A stretch of DNA of 64,000 nt from the NCBI RefSeq assembly GCF_002157735.2, contig NZ_AP018689.1, positions 2,389,619-2,453,618 of the forward strand. Reading direction: 5' to 3'. Source of the stretch: Vibrio aphrogenes. Lineage in GTDB: Bacteria; Pseudomonadota; Gammaproteobacteria; Enterobacterales; Vibrionaceae. The translations under genes and the position numbers were made by a program. Positions 7,555 through 15,892 of the stretch are shown piece by piece. The first letter of the stretch is position 1, and the number at the start of each line of letters is the position of its first letter. The notes beneath the pieces were generated by a model. The model had not been told where the DNA came from and did no database searches. It saw only the letters and a list, made by a program, of their open reading frames with translations.

Positions 7555-10455
7555 ATGGCATATCAAAGCGAACAACAATTAGAAAATGACTTTATTGCTC
7601 AATTAGTCAAACAAGACTTTGAGCGTGTTGTGTTGCCTGATAATGCAGCCCTTGAAGCCAACTTGAAAAGCCAGTTAGAGCAAGTGAATGATTGCCAGTT
7701 AACTGACAGCGAATTTCGTCAAGTACTGGGTAAGCTTGAAAAAGGCAACATTTTTACTAAAGCCAAGATTTTGCGTGATCGCCTTGATGTCACCCTCGAT
7801 AACGGTGAATCCAAGCATTTGCGTTTATTGTTTAGCGAGCACGCTAAAAACCGTTTTCAAGTCGCCAATCAAATCACGGTTAAAGGCATTTATACCAATC
7901 GTTATGATGTGACCATTTTAGTGAACGGCTTACCTTTAATCCAAATTGAGCTTAAACGCCGAGGAATTGAATTAAAAGAAGCGTTCAATCAAATTCAACG
8001 CTACAAGAAGGACTCATTTAACGCCAATCATGGCTTATTTAATTACATTCAGTTGTTTGTCATTTCGAACGGTGTGAACACTCAGTATTTCTCGAACAAT
8101 GCTAAGATGTCCGCCAAACAAACCTTTGACTGGACTGATAACCAAAACAATCGCCTGAGTAAATTGCATGACTTTGCCCGTAGCTTCTTAACCCCAGAAC
8201 ATCTAACAAAGATGCTGAGCCAATACATCGTATTAAATGAAACGGGTAAGTTTTTAATGGTGCTGCGCCCGTATCAGTTTTATGCGGTAGAGGCGATCAT
8301 CAACCAAGTGAAAACCTCCCGTAAAAATGGCTATATTTGGCACACGACCGGCTCAGGTAAAACGCTCACCTCGTTTAAAGCAGCGCAAATTATGACTTCA
8401 TTAGATGAGGTCGACAAAGTGGTTTTTGTGGTCGATAGAAAAGACCTCGATTATCAAACCGCATTAGAATTTAATGCTTTTAGCAAAGGCTGTGTTGATT
8501 CCACCGATAACACCAATATGCTCTTCCATCAGCTTCTTGATAAGCCGATAAAAGGCCGCAAGCAAAACGAGAATCGTAATACCAAGTTGGTGGTGACTAC
8601 GCTACAAAAACTCAATAATGTCGTCACTAAGCAACGCTACTTGAAAGACATGAGCTCACTACAAGATAAGCGCATCGTGTTTATTTTTGATGAATGTCAT
8701 CGTAGCCAGTTCGGGGATACTCATCAAAATATTGTGAGCTTCTTTAAAGGAGCGCAACTATTTGGCTTTACCGGAACACCTATTTTTGCGGAAAATGCGG
8801 TCGCGAAAAACTCCGTCAAAAAACTCACCAAAGATTTATTTGATGAAAGGCTGCACGCTTATGTGATTGTCGATGCGATTCGTGATCAGAACGTGCTCAA
8901 GTTTGCCATTGAATACGTGGGGCGCTACCAATACAAAGATGGTTCAAACAACAATCTTGATATTGAAGTGGAAGACATCGACACTAAAGAGTTATTGGCT
9001 TCTCCTGAACGCTTAGAAAAGATTGTGGATTACATTCTTGCTAATCATAAGCGCAAAACTCACAGCCGCGATTACAATGCGATGTTTTGTGTCTCCGGTG
9101 TTCCAGAGCTTATCCAGTATTATGAGCTGTTTGCTAAAAAGAAAGCCGAAGGCAAGCACAACCTCAAGATTGCGACCATATTCAGCTATAAGGCGAATGA
9201 AGAGGGAGAATATGAGCTTAACGGTGAAGCGGATGATGCTCATACTATCGAACTCAAAGAAGCCTCTGCCAAATACTTAAATCAAGGCCAAGCGGTCAAG
9301 CTACACAGCCGAGATAAGCTTGAATCCTTTATGGCAGACTATAACGCCATGTTTGGTAGCAGTTATACCACCAAAGACAGCGATTCTTTCTATGATTACT
9401 ACAAGAACATTGCCAAGCGTGTCAGAGATAAGGAAATTGATATCTTACTCGTGGTCAATATGTTCTTAACTGGCTTTGACGCGCCTAAGCTCAATACTTT
9501 GTATGTGGATAAAAACCTCAAACATCATGGGTTAATCCAAGCCTTTTCACGCACTAACCGTTTATTAGATGAAGCGAAGTCTCACGGGAATATTGTCGCC
9601 TTCCGCAACTTGAAAAAAGCGGCCGATGAAGCGTTTAGCCTATTCTCAAATAAGCAGCCAAAAGAGTTCATTGAAACACCACCGTTTGATGACTTAATGG
9701 CCGATTTTAACGACGCTTATCAAGCGCTATTAGCCATTACGCCTACGGTTGATTCTGTCGATAGTTTGCCAGATGAAGAAGCACAAAAGTTGTTTGTGTT
9801 ACAGTTCCGTCGTCTAATGCAGCTCAAGAACATGCTGAGTAACTTTGCTGATTTTGATATGGCCTCCACCGCGATGGATGAACAAGAGTTTCAAGACTTC
9901 ACCAGTAAATATGCAGACTTAAACCGCCAGATACGCGAAACCTCCAGCAAAGAAAAGGTGTCTGTTCTGGATGATGTCGATTTTGAATTAGAGCTACTGC
10001 ACCGTGATGAAGTCAATGTGGCGTATATTCTGCACTTACTCCGTGATTTAAATGACGAAGACAGTACAGAGGCCAAAGCCACCAAACGTAGTGCGATCGT
10101 GAATCTCATCAGCTCAGACCCAACACTACTCAGTAAGAAAGCCCTAATCGAGAAGTTTATGGATGAGCACCTAAACGGTATTCCGGCCAATAGCAGCGTA
10201 GAAGAAGAATTTGAGTTTTTCTGGGAAAAAGAAAAACGCCTAGCCATCGAAAAATTGGCGGCAGAAGAAAACCTCAATAAAGACAAGCTGCAAAGCTTGG
10301 TTAACCGTTATGAGTTAAGTGAAGAATTGCCTTTGCGTGATGATTTTGCCGATACTCTAGAAACCAAGCCAACGATTTTACAGCGCAAGAAAATCGTCAG
10401 CCGCCTCACCGAGAAATTCAAAGGCTTTGTTGAAACGTTTGTGGGCGGGATATAG
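7555..10455 (+). CDS. hsdR: Type I restriction-modification system, endonuclease/translocase subunit R
   Basis: HsdR gives the type I complex its ATP-driven DNA translocation and its nuclease. The 966 residues contain an N-terminal PD-(D/E)xK-type nuclease (D118 in RYDVTIL, then E132-L-K134 in QIELKRR), the Walker A motif TTGSGKT (264-270) and the DECH box in FIFDECHRSQFGD. They also carry the Q-like helicase motif FTGTPI, motif VI around QAFSRTNRLLD, and a long helical C-terminus that binds HsdM/S. All are intact, so the enzyme is probably active. The ATG lies 3 bp after the AlbA_2 gene stop. hsdR is separated from hsdMS by about 2.6 kb, an unusual but known locus layout. Confidence 0.97.
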   Translation: MAYQSEQQLENDFIAQLVKQDFERVVLPDNAALEANLKSQLEQVNDCQLTDSEFRQVLGKLEKGNIFTKAKILRDRLDVTLDNGESKHLRLLFSEHAKNRFQVANQITVKGIYTNRYDVTILVNGLPLIQIELKRRGIELKEAFNQIQRYKKDSFNANHGLFNYIQLFVISNGVNTQYFSNNAKMSAKQTFDWTDNQNNRLSKLHDFARSFLTPEHLTKMLSQYIVLNETGKFLMVLRPYQFYAVEAIINQVKTSRKNGYIWHTTGSGKTLTSFKAAQIMTSLDEVDKVVFVVDRKDLDYQTALEFNAFSKGCVDSTDNTNMLFHQLLDKPIKGRKQNENRNTKLVVTTLQKLNNVVTKQRYLKDMSSLQDKRIVFIFDECHRSQFGDTHQNIVSFFKGAQLFGFTGTPIFAENAVAKNSVKKLTKDLFDERLHAYVIVDAIRDQNVLKFAIEYVGRYQYKDGSNNNLDIEVEDIDTKELLASPERLEKIVDYILANHKRKTHSRDYNAMFCVSGVPELIQYYELFAKKKAEGKHNLKIATIFSYKANEEGEYELNGEADDAHTIELKEASAKYLNQGQAVKLHSRDKLESFMADYNAMFGSSYTTKDSDSFYDYYKNIAKRVRDKEIDILLVVNMFLTGFDAPKLNTLYVDKNLKHHGLIQAFSRTNRLLDEAKSHGNIVAFRNLKKAADEAFSLFSNKQPKEFIETPPFDDLMADFNDAYQALLAITPTVDSVDSLPDEEAQKLFVLQFRRLMQLKNMLSNFADFDMASTAMDEQEFQDFTSKYADLNRQIRETSSKEKVSVLDDVDFELELLHRDEVNVAYILHLLRDLNDEDSTEAKATKRSAIVNLISSDPTLLSKKALIEKFMDEHLNGIPANSSVEEEFEFFWEKEKRLAIEKLAAEENLNKDKLQSLVNRYELSEELPLRDDFADTLETKPTILQRKKIVSRLTEKFKGFVETFVGGI

Positions 10456-10490
10456 AATAAATAAATTAAATCAAAAACTTAATTAAAATC

Positions 10491-10646
10491 ATGATCAAAT
10501 TAACGCTTCAACAATTTACTCAAAAATATGGAACAGATTGGTTAAAAAAAGCCCAGAACTTTGACTTTTCAATAGATAAAAACACGACCTTCACGAAAGA
10601 AGATTTAGACAAAATACACACCGATGATGGTCGTGATTTTCTATGA
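10491..10646 (+). CDS. Small protein of unknown function (51 aa), coupled to the zinc-ribbon gene
   Basis: An ATG at 10491 opens a 51-codon frame, MIKLTLQQFTQKYGTDWLKK..., ending in GRDFL and a TGA at 10644-10646. Its stop overlaps the start of the next gene in ATGA, the same coupling seen between hsdM and hsdS, which is the main argument that it is real. The product is soluble-looking, lysine- and aspartate-rich, without cysteines or a membrane segment. I do not recognise the family. It begins 35 bp after hsdR with no terminator between, so it may be the distal part of the hsd operon. Confidence 0.55.
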   Translation: MIKLTLQQFTQKYGTDWLKKAQNFDFSIDKNTTFTKEDLDKIHTDDGRDFL

Positions 10647-10912
10647 ATGACAACCTTAAAATCTACGCAAGAAAGCCGGCGAAATGCCCGCAGTGTAAGC
10701 ACTCCCCTGTAGCCTCTATTTTATATGGGCATCCTGCTTTTGATGACGATTTCGCTTTAAAAATGGAACAAGGCCGTATTGCTCTCGGAGGCTGCTGCAT
10801 TGCCGTCAATCCTGGAGCGGCTTTACCTCGTTGGCAATGCAGCCAGTGTAAATTAGAAATGTATCGTCGGCAGGATGTAGAGCAAGCCCAACAAGAACAA
10901 GAAACACGCTAA
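10643..10912 (+). CDS. Small zinc-ribbon protein of unknown function
   Basis: An 89-residue protein with CPQC near the N-terminus (about 15-18), a GGCCIAV segment in the middle and CSQC near the C-terminus. The CxxC...CxxC pair is the pattern of a zinc ribbon. The block PVASILYGHPAFDDDF..KMEQGRIALGGCCI resembles a widespread family of small uncharacterised bacterial proteins. A role in nucleic-acid or protein binding is possible, but nothing in the sequence settles it. It overlaps the preceding 51-aa gene by 4 bp and is followed by a hairpin shared with convergent malY. It may be cargo of the hsd island or a separate host gene. Confidence 0.75.
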   Translation: MNDNLKIYARKPAKCPQCKHSPVASILYGHPAFDDDFALKMEQGRIALGGCCIAVNPGAALPRWQCSQCKLEMYRRQDVEQAQQEQETR

Positions 10913-10917
10913 ATATC

Positions 10918-10941
10918 GGTAGGGTGTTATTTCACCCTACC
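10918..10941. terminator. Hairpin between convergent zinc-ribbon gene and malY
   Basis: A perfect 9-bp stem GGTAGGGTG / CACCCTACC with a 6-nt loop sits in the 32-bp gap between two convergent genes. It has no strong T tract on either side, so its efficiency as an intrinsic terminator is uncertain. Confidence 0.5.
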
Positions 10942-10944
10942 AGT

Positions 10945-12114
10945 TTAACGCAATTCCTGAATAGCCGCGATTAAGGCGCTTACTCCTGCTTCCACTTTAC
11001 TGCGTGGACAACCTACATTAAGGCGCAAGTAACCCTGTCCTTCTGGTCCATAAGTATCACCCGGCATGATCGCCACTTTATGTTCTTCAATCAGAAGGCG
11101 TTGCAGCGCTTCCATGTTGATGTTGAGTGGCTTCAAGTCAATCCAAGCTAAATATGTGCCTTGCGGAACCCGATAATTCAGCTCAGGGAAGGCGTTATTC
11201 AACTGCTGTGCGACATAAGCTAAGTTGTCATGCAAGTAGTCTTTCAATGCATCTAGCCAAGCACCACCTTGCTGATAGGCCGCGATATGGGCGATAACCC
11301 CTAGAATCGATGGTGACGATAATCCATGAGCCGCTTTAAGTTGAGTTAAGTAGGCTTCTCGATGCTCTTGATTGACAATGAATCCATAAGCCCCAGTCAG
11401 TGCTGGAATGTTAAAGGATTTAGAGCCTGAGCTGATTAAAGCCCACTGATCATTTAAGGCAACTTGTGACCAAGGAAGATAACGCTCAAAAGCCATATCC
11501 ATATGAATATCATCGGAAATCACTTTAACATTATGGCGGTGGCATATCTCCGCCATGCGTTGTAATTCTGTTTGTGTCCACACCCGGCCTGTTGGGTTGT
11601 GTGGGCTGCATAATAAAAGAATTTTGCATTGTGGCAGCGCGGCTTGGGCTTCAAACTGCGGCCAATCAATCTCATAACTGCTGTCGGTTTTGATTAAAGG
11701 ACTGGTGAGCATCTGACGATAGTTGGCCGATAACATATTACCGAAAGCGTCATAAGCTGGAGTATGCACTAGCACCCCATCACCAGGCTTGCTCCACAGT
11801 TGAACCAATTGGGAAACAAGGTAAATCACAGAAGGGCCATAGACTAACGACTCTGCGGGTAGATGAGCGGCATAACGCTTGGCAAACCATTGTGTCACTG
11901 CAGTTTTAAATTCATCATGATTCCAACGGCTATACCCCAGCACGCCATGTTCAAGGCGCTGCTTCAGTGCTGATAACACACACGGGGCGGTTGCAAAATC
12001 CATATCAGAAATAGTAAATGGCAACAAATCAGCATGACCGAAGCGGTCTTGTACGTAATCCCACTGAGTACAAAATGTGCCATGGCGATCAACGGTTTGA
12101 GAAAAATCGAACAT
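10945..12114 (-). CDS. malY: MalY/PatB-type cystathionine beta-lyase and mal regulon modulator
   Basis: A PLP-dependent C-S lyase that in E. coli also represses the maltose activator MalT by direct binding. The 389 residues have the aminotransferase class I/II fold: ISDMDFATAP near the N-terminus, the CSPHNPTGRVW loop, ISDDIHMD and the PLP-binding lysine in SSGSKSFNIP (K232; K233 in E. coli MalY). The ATG at 12114 is preferred to the TTG one codon upstream. It lies 75 bp downstream of malX, in the same orientation, as in the E. coli malXY operon. Expression is probably controlled by MalI through the operators at 13827 and 13916. Confidence 0.93.
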   Translation of the reverse strand: MFDFSQTVDRHGTFCTQWDYVQDRFGHADLLPFTISDMDFATAPCVLSALKQRLEHGVLGYSRWNHDEFKTAVTQWFAKRYAAHLPAESLVYGPSVIYLVSQLVQLWSKPGDGVLVHTPAYDAFGNMLSANYRQMLTSPLIKTDSSYEIDWPQFEAQAALPQCKILLLCSPHNPTGRVWTQTELQRMAEICHRHNVKVISDDIHMDMAFERYLPWSQVALNDQWALISSGSKSFNIPALTGAYGFIVNQEHREAYLTQLKAAHGLSSPSILGVIAHIAAYQQGGAWLDALKDYLHDNLAYVAQQLNNAFPELNYRVPQGTYLAWIDLKPLNINMEALQRLLIEEHKVAIMPGDTYGPEGQGYLRLNVGCPRSKVEAGVSALIAAIQELR

Positions 12115-12189
12115 CAAACATTACCTTAAGACTTAAAATAAGATGGGTATGAAAAGGGATAAGCGTCACCACTTACCCCACTCCATCCG

Positions 12190-13770
12190 TTAAGCATGAG
12201 CTTTCATTAAGCTTTGCATTTCATTTTTAACCATGTGTACTTGTGGGCCAATCACGACTTGTAAGTTATGTTCATCCAGCTTCACCACACCTAATGCGCC
12301 ATTAGCTTTAAGCACGGCATCATTGACCAGAGACATATCTTCCACCGACATACGTAAACGGGTAATGCAGTTGTCTAATGAGGTGATGTTTTGTGCTCCA
12401 CCTAGCGCCTCTAAAATGATGTCACCTTTGTAACCTAATTGGCTGTCTTTCACTTCGGCAGCAAAAGCCAATTCATCATTGGTTTCGGCTTCACGTCCTG
12501 GTGTTTTTAAGTTGAAACGAGTAATCGCAAAACGGAACACCCCGTAGTACACCACAAACCAAACAGCAGCAACTAGCGGAACCAAATACCATTCGGTCTT
12601 AGTGCCTTGCAACACGCCAAAGATAAGGAAATCAATGATGTTACCGTCGGTATTACCAATGGTCACACCAAGTAGCCCCATTACCATGAAACCAAGGCCC
12701 GTTAAGATCGCGTGCACAAAGTACAACACAGGGGCAACGAACAAGAATAAAAACTCTAGCGGTTCAGTGATGCCACCTACGACACAGGCCACCACACCGG
12801 ACAGTAATAGCGCTTTTACTTTGCCGCGATTTTCAGGACGTGCACAGTGATACATAGCTAAAGCCGCGCCCGGTAAGCCACCTAAGAAAGTTGGCATTTT
12901 ACCTTGCGATAAAAAGGCCGTGGCATGCGGGTCAAAACTGGTCACGCTTGAACAAGACAATTGCGCATAGAAAATATTCAATGCCCCGCTCACGTCATTA
13001 CCACACACCGCTAATGTGCCACCGGCTTCTGTAAAGCGAATTAAGGCCACCAAAATATGATGTAAACCAAATGGCAATAACATGCGTTCGCCCGTGCCAA
13101 ATAAGAATGGGCCAAACGGACCTGCATGAGAAATCACCGAACCGATGCCGTTAATGCCCATCGCAAAGTAAGGCCAAACGAGCGGCACAATCAAACCCAC
13201 CAAGCCAAGTACTACGGCGGTGATAATTGGCACAAAACGCGCACCACCGAAGAAAGCTAAAGAATCTGGCATTTTGTAGGTATAAAAACGGGCGTGTAAC
13301 TTGGCGACGATAATCCCCACGATCACCGCACCTAAAATACCAGTATCAATGGAATCAATCCCAATGATCGATTTAACCCCGTATGCCGCTTCTAAATCCG
13401 CTTGGCCAATCACACCTGCCACACTTAAATAGAAATTGACCGATAAGTTCATAGCCGCAAAGCCAACAAAACCGGCAAATGCGGCCACGCCTTTTTCTTC
13501 ACGCGCTAATCCAAGAGGAATAGCGACCGCGAACATCACCGGCAAATAAATAAACGCCACCAAACCGATTTTAGTCATCCACATGAAGATCAGCTGTAGG
13601 ATGAAGTTATCTAAAAATGGCAGACTTTCTTTTACCGCGGTACTCGATAATGAACTTCCGACCCCAAGCAAGATCCCAGAAAAAGCCAGTAAGGCCACTG
13701 GCAACATGAAGGTTTTACCTAAACTTTGGAAAAACTCCCAAATTGTGGTTTTTTTCTTGGTGTTTGACAT
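12190..13770 (-). CDS. malX: PTS maltose/glucose transporter, EIICB component
   Basis: A membrane transporter of the phosphotransferase system that imports and phosphorylates a sugar (glucose and maltose are candidates in E. coli MalX). Of 526 residues, the N-terminal two thirds form the EIIC membrane domain with about ten hydrophobic segments and the GERMLLPFGLHHIL region. The C-terminal EIIB domain has the phospho-cysteine in DNCITRLR (C468). No EIIA domain is fused, so phosphate must come from a separate EIIA such as Crr. The gene is divergent from malI and precedes malY. Two MalI-like operators lie upstream of its start. Confidence 0.93.
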   Translation of the reverse strand: MSNTKKKTTIWEFFQSLGKTFMLPVALLAFSGILLGVGSSLSSTAVKESLPFLDNFILQLIFMWMTKIGLVAFIYLPVMFAVAIPLGLAREEKGVAAFAGFVGFAAMNLSVNFYLSVAGVIGQADLEAAYGVKSIIGIDSIDTGILGAVIVGIIVAKLHARFYTYKMPDSLAFFGGARFVPIITAVVLGLVGLIVPLVWPYFAMGINGIGSVISHAGPFGPFLFGTGERMLLPFGLHHILVALIRFTEAGGTLAVCGNDVSGALNIFYAQLSCSSVTSFDPHATAFLSQGKMPTFLGGLPGAALAMYHCARPENRGKVKALLLSGVVACVVGGITEPLEFLFLFVAPVLYFVHAILTGLGFMVMGLLGVTIGNTDGNIIDFLIFGVLQGTKTEWYLVPLVAAVWFVVYYGVFRFAITRFNLKTPGREAETNDELAFAAEVKDSQLGYKGDIILEALGGAQNITSLDNCITRLRMSVEDMSLVNDAVLKANGALGVVKLDEHNLQVVIGPQVHMVKNEMQSLMKAHA

Positions 13771-13826
13771 AGCGTGTCACTCCACAGCATCAAAAAAATT
13801 AGCGGTCCAATTCAGTCGTCGCCATT

Positions 13827-13842
13827 GATAAAACGTTTTACC
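13827..13842. promoter_or_regulatory. MalI-type operator 1
   Basis: GATAAAACGTTTTACC is a near-perfect palindrome of the LacI-family type (central CG) and matches the GATAAAACGTTTTATC site reported for E. coli MalI. It lies 57 bp upstream of malX. Confidence 0.75.
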
Positions 13843-13915
13843 GAATTGAGTATAAAAAATGCTGACGCCTTATCAAGGTAGTAATGGTCAGCATCGTCTT
13901 TATATTGGAGCGGAG

Positions 13916-13931
13916 GATAAAACGTTTTACC
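13916..13931. promoter_or_regulatory. MalI-type operator 2
   Basis: The same 16-bp sequence GATAAAACGTTTTACC, 89 bp from operator 1, in the divergent malX-malI region. Two identical operators suggest MalI represses both directions, as in E. coli. Confidence 0.75.
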
Positions 13932-14045
13932 TATATGTTTTGCTGGCTTGATCACGGTTATTAGTGATAAAAAACGCCATTGTTTGATTTTGTGATCCGG
14001 ATACCTAAAGTCTTTTTAACTCATTTTTTGATATCGTAGAGCGCT

Positions 14046-15068
14046 ATGAAAACCCCTAAACCTAAAATTACCGATGTTGCTAAACAAGCGGGCGTTTCCG
14101 TTTCTACCGTATCGTTAGCGTTAAGTGGTAAAGGCCGAATCTCTGAAGCCACCATTTTAAAAGTCAATCAAGCCATCGAACGCTTAGGCTATGTCCGCAA
14201 CCACGCTGCCGCTAATTTACGTGCCCATACTTCCAATTTAATTGGGCTGATTGTCAAAGACATTACCGACCCTTTTTATATGCAGATCACCGCAGGCCTC
14301 AGTGAGCAACTAGATAAGCTAGGCTATATGCTATTTTTGACCCAATCAGGTCATCGTCAAGACCAACAAATACGCTGCTTGCAATCGCTGCTTCAACAAG
14401 GTGTCGCAGGGATTGTGCTGTGTCCGATACGTGAAAACACCCAGTCGATTATAGATCTTGCCCAACAGGCTCAAGTCCCGATCACCAGTATTGCGCGTGC
14501 AGAAATCAATACCGCACTCGATTATGTCGGCCCAGATAATACTCAAGCGGCGATGTTAGCGACCACTCATTTAGTGCAACAAGGGCATCGGCATATTGCT
14601 TACTTAGGTGGTCGTGGGGATTCATTAACTCGCGCTGAACGTATCGGGGGTTATTGCTCCACCTTAATGCAATACGGCTTACCATTTAAAAATGAGTGGA
14701 TCATTGAATGCGATAAAAGTCAGCAAGCAGCGAGTGAAGCAACCCAAGCACTCTTAAATAAACACCCTAAAATCACCGCTATCTTATGCCACCATGCCAG
14801 CACCACCATTGGGGCACTTTATGGCGCACAAGCCGCCGGAAAAACGGTCGGTAAAGATAACTACATCGGTCAAGAAGTCGCTTTACTTGGTTTTGATGAT
14901 GTAGCAGAAGCCTCATTGACGACACCGACGCTGAGCGTTGTCAGTACTTCGCCGGAGCAAATCGGACAACAAGCTGCGTTACAAATCGTGCGCAACATCC
15001 AGCAGCCACAACCATCACCGCAACGCATCATCATACCCGCCACGATTATTGGTCGTGAGTCAGCTTAA
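14046..15068 (+). CDS. malI: Maltose regulon repressor MalI (LacI family)
   Basis: A LacI-family repressor of malXY. Of 340 residues, the N-terminal helix-turn-helix and hinge (about 7-60) read KITDVAKQAGVSVSTVSLALSGKGRISEAT, followed by a periplasmic-binding-protein-like ligand domain (VKDITDPFYMQITAGL; GFDDVAEASLTTPTLSVV). It is divergent from malX with two identical palindromic operators in the intergenic region, the classic layout for a local LacI-type regulator that also represses itself. The ligand is not known from sequence. Confidence 0.92.
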   Translation: MKTPKPKITDVAKQAGVSVSTVSLALSGKGRISEATILKVNQAIERLGYVRNHAAANLRAHTSNLIGLIVKDITDPFYMQITAGLSEQLDKLGYMLFLTQSGHRQDQQIRCLQSLLQQGVAGIVLCPIRENTQSIIDLAQQAQVPITSIARAEINTALDYVGPDNTQAAMLATTHLVQQGHRHIAYLGGRGDSLTRAERIGGYCSTLMQYGLPFKNEWIIECDKSQQAASEATQALLNKHPKITAILCHHASTTIGALYGAQAAGKTVGKDNYIGQEVALLGFDDVAEASLTTPTLSVVSTSPEQIGQQAALQIVRNIQQPQPSPQRIIIPATIIGRESA

Positions 15069-15159
15069 CAAGCTAGCGATGACAGGTTATGATTTATACG
15101 GTTTTTCTTATATTTACGGTTTTTTTATATTTCCGATTTTTATTACATAAGGTACTAAG

Positions 15160-15363
15160 ATGATATCTCTACGCCATTCCTTCGCCACACTGGCCATTTT
15201 CATGATGCTTGCCGGTTGTGCGCATCAAGATAAGCAAGAATTTAAAACCAATGCCCGTGAAGCGGCGCAAGCCACCAAAGACGCTGGGCGCACAATTGGT
15301 CATACGACTCGAGATGCCGCCAAAGAAACTGGTCACTTTTTCCGTGACATATTTAAAGACTAA
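15160..15363 (+). CDS. Small putative lipoprotein
   Basis: A 67-residue protein with a typical lipoprotein signal (basic N-terminus MISLRHS, hydrophobic core, LAGC lipobox at about 17-20) and a short charged mature part. The mature part contains repeated polar motifs (AREAAQATKDAGRTIGHTTRDAAKETGHFFRD in overlapping fashion), giving an amphipathic helix rich in Ala, Lys, Asp and Thr, similar in style to small helical outer-membrane lipoproteins. No specific family recognised. It lies 91 bp after malI, and an AAGG motif precedes the ATG. A possible terminator, stem AAAAAGC/GCTTTTT, follows at about 15388-15416. Confidence 0.75.
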   Translation: MISLRHSFATLAIFMMLAGCAHQDKQEFKTNAREAAQATKDAGRTIGHTTRDAAKETGHFFRDIFKD

Positions 15364-15391
15364 TCAACTGATTTTAAAGCAAAACATAAAA

Positions 15392-15436
15392 AGCCAAACG
15401 ATTGCGCGAGCTTTTTGTAATGAAGTTAGTTAGAAT
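15392..15436 (+). promoter_or_regulatory. Possible PurR site and promoter for purHD, upstream of the inserted repeat
   Basis: AGCCAAACGATTGCGC (15392-15407) matches 11 of 16 positions of the PurR operator consensus, including the central AAACG. A TAGAAT -10-like hexamer lies at 15431-15436, but I see no good -35 at the right distance. Its position about 480 bp upstream of purH is explained if the repeat at 15597-15863 was inserted later. The rest of 15364-15596 holds only the hairpin listed next. Confidence 0.3.
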
Positions 15437-15541
15437 ACGCTGCAACAAAGTTTGGAGAACCATAACAGCCACTCACAGGGATGTTGAGTTGATCATTAGG
15501 TTACTAGTTGGGTTAATAGCACAGCATTAGAAAGGTTTTTA

Positions 15542-15586
15542 CCAAAGCGTGGTACTCGCTTTTCGTAGCGTCAGATACCGCTTTGG
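15542..15586. other. Strong inverted repeat upstream of purH
   Basis: CCAAAGCG (15542-15549) pairs with CGCTTTGG (15579-15586), and the stem continues inward through GGTA/TACC with a one-base bulge. No T tract follows, so it is not a standard terminator. It may be a leader structure or a remnant of a repeat. Confidence 0.6.
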
Positions 15587-15596
15587 CAAACATCTT

Positions 15597-15863
15597 TATA
15601 CCCAAGTGACTTCAAGGTGCAGAATTCAGAGCTATCATCCAAGTCTTTAAACAAGGAAGATTCGCGTAGGAATGTAAGCACCTTTCAAACGAATCTGACG
15701 CCGAGTAAAGGCTTGGATGAAGCTCCCGAAGGGCAAGTTAAAACAAGCTTTATGCTGCGTTAAATTGAACAGAGATAGAATCACTATGAACATATTCAAT
15801 TTGCCTTGCCTAAAACTTGTTTTAATCTTGCTGAAACTCGCACCTTGAAGTGACTTGGGTATA
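15597..15863. repeat. Dispersed MITE-like repeat, family B (copy 1)
   Basis: About 267 bp with 20-bp near-perfect terminal inverted repeats: TATACCCAAGTGACTTCAAG at the left and its complement at the right. Copy 2 at 29729-29994 is the same length and highly similar throughout (shared GCAGAATTCAGAGCTATCATCC, GGATGAAGCTCCC, CTGCGTTAAATTGAACAGAG). It has no coding capacity. It separates a possible promoter region from purH by insertion. Confidence 0.85.
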
Positions 15864-15892
15864 TTTGTTTTTAACTCCGTGATTTAAGGAAT

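Noticed and set aside
9891..10286. 131-codon minus-strand frame
   Set aside because: Antisense to hsdR, with serine-rich low-complexity translation; no start signal.
10945..10960. Island boundary att site between the zinc-ribbon gene and malY
   Set aside because: I looked for direct repeats flanking the hsd island, no tRNA or integrase is present, and no matching ends were seen.
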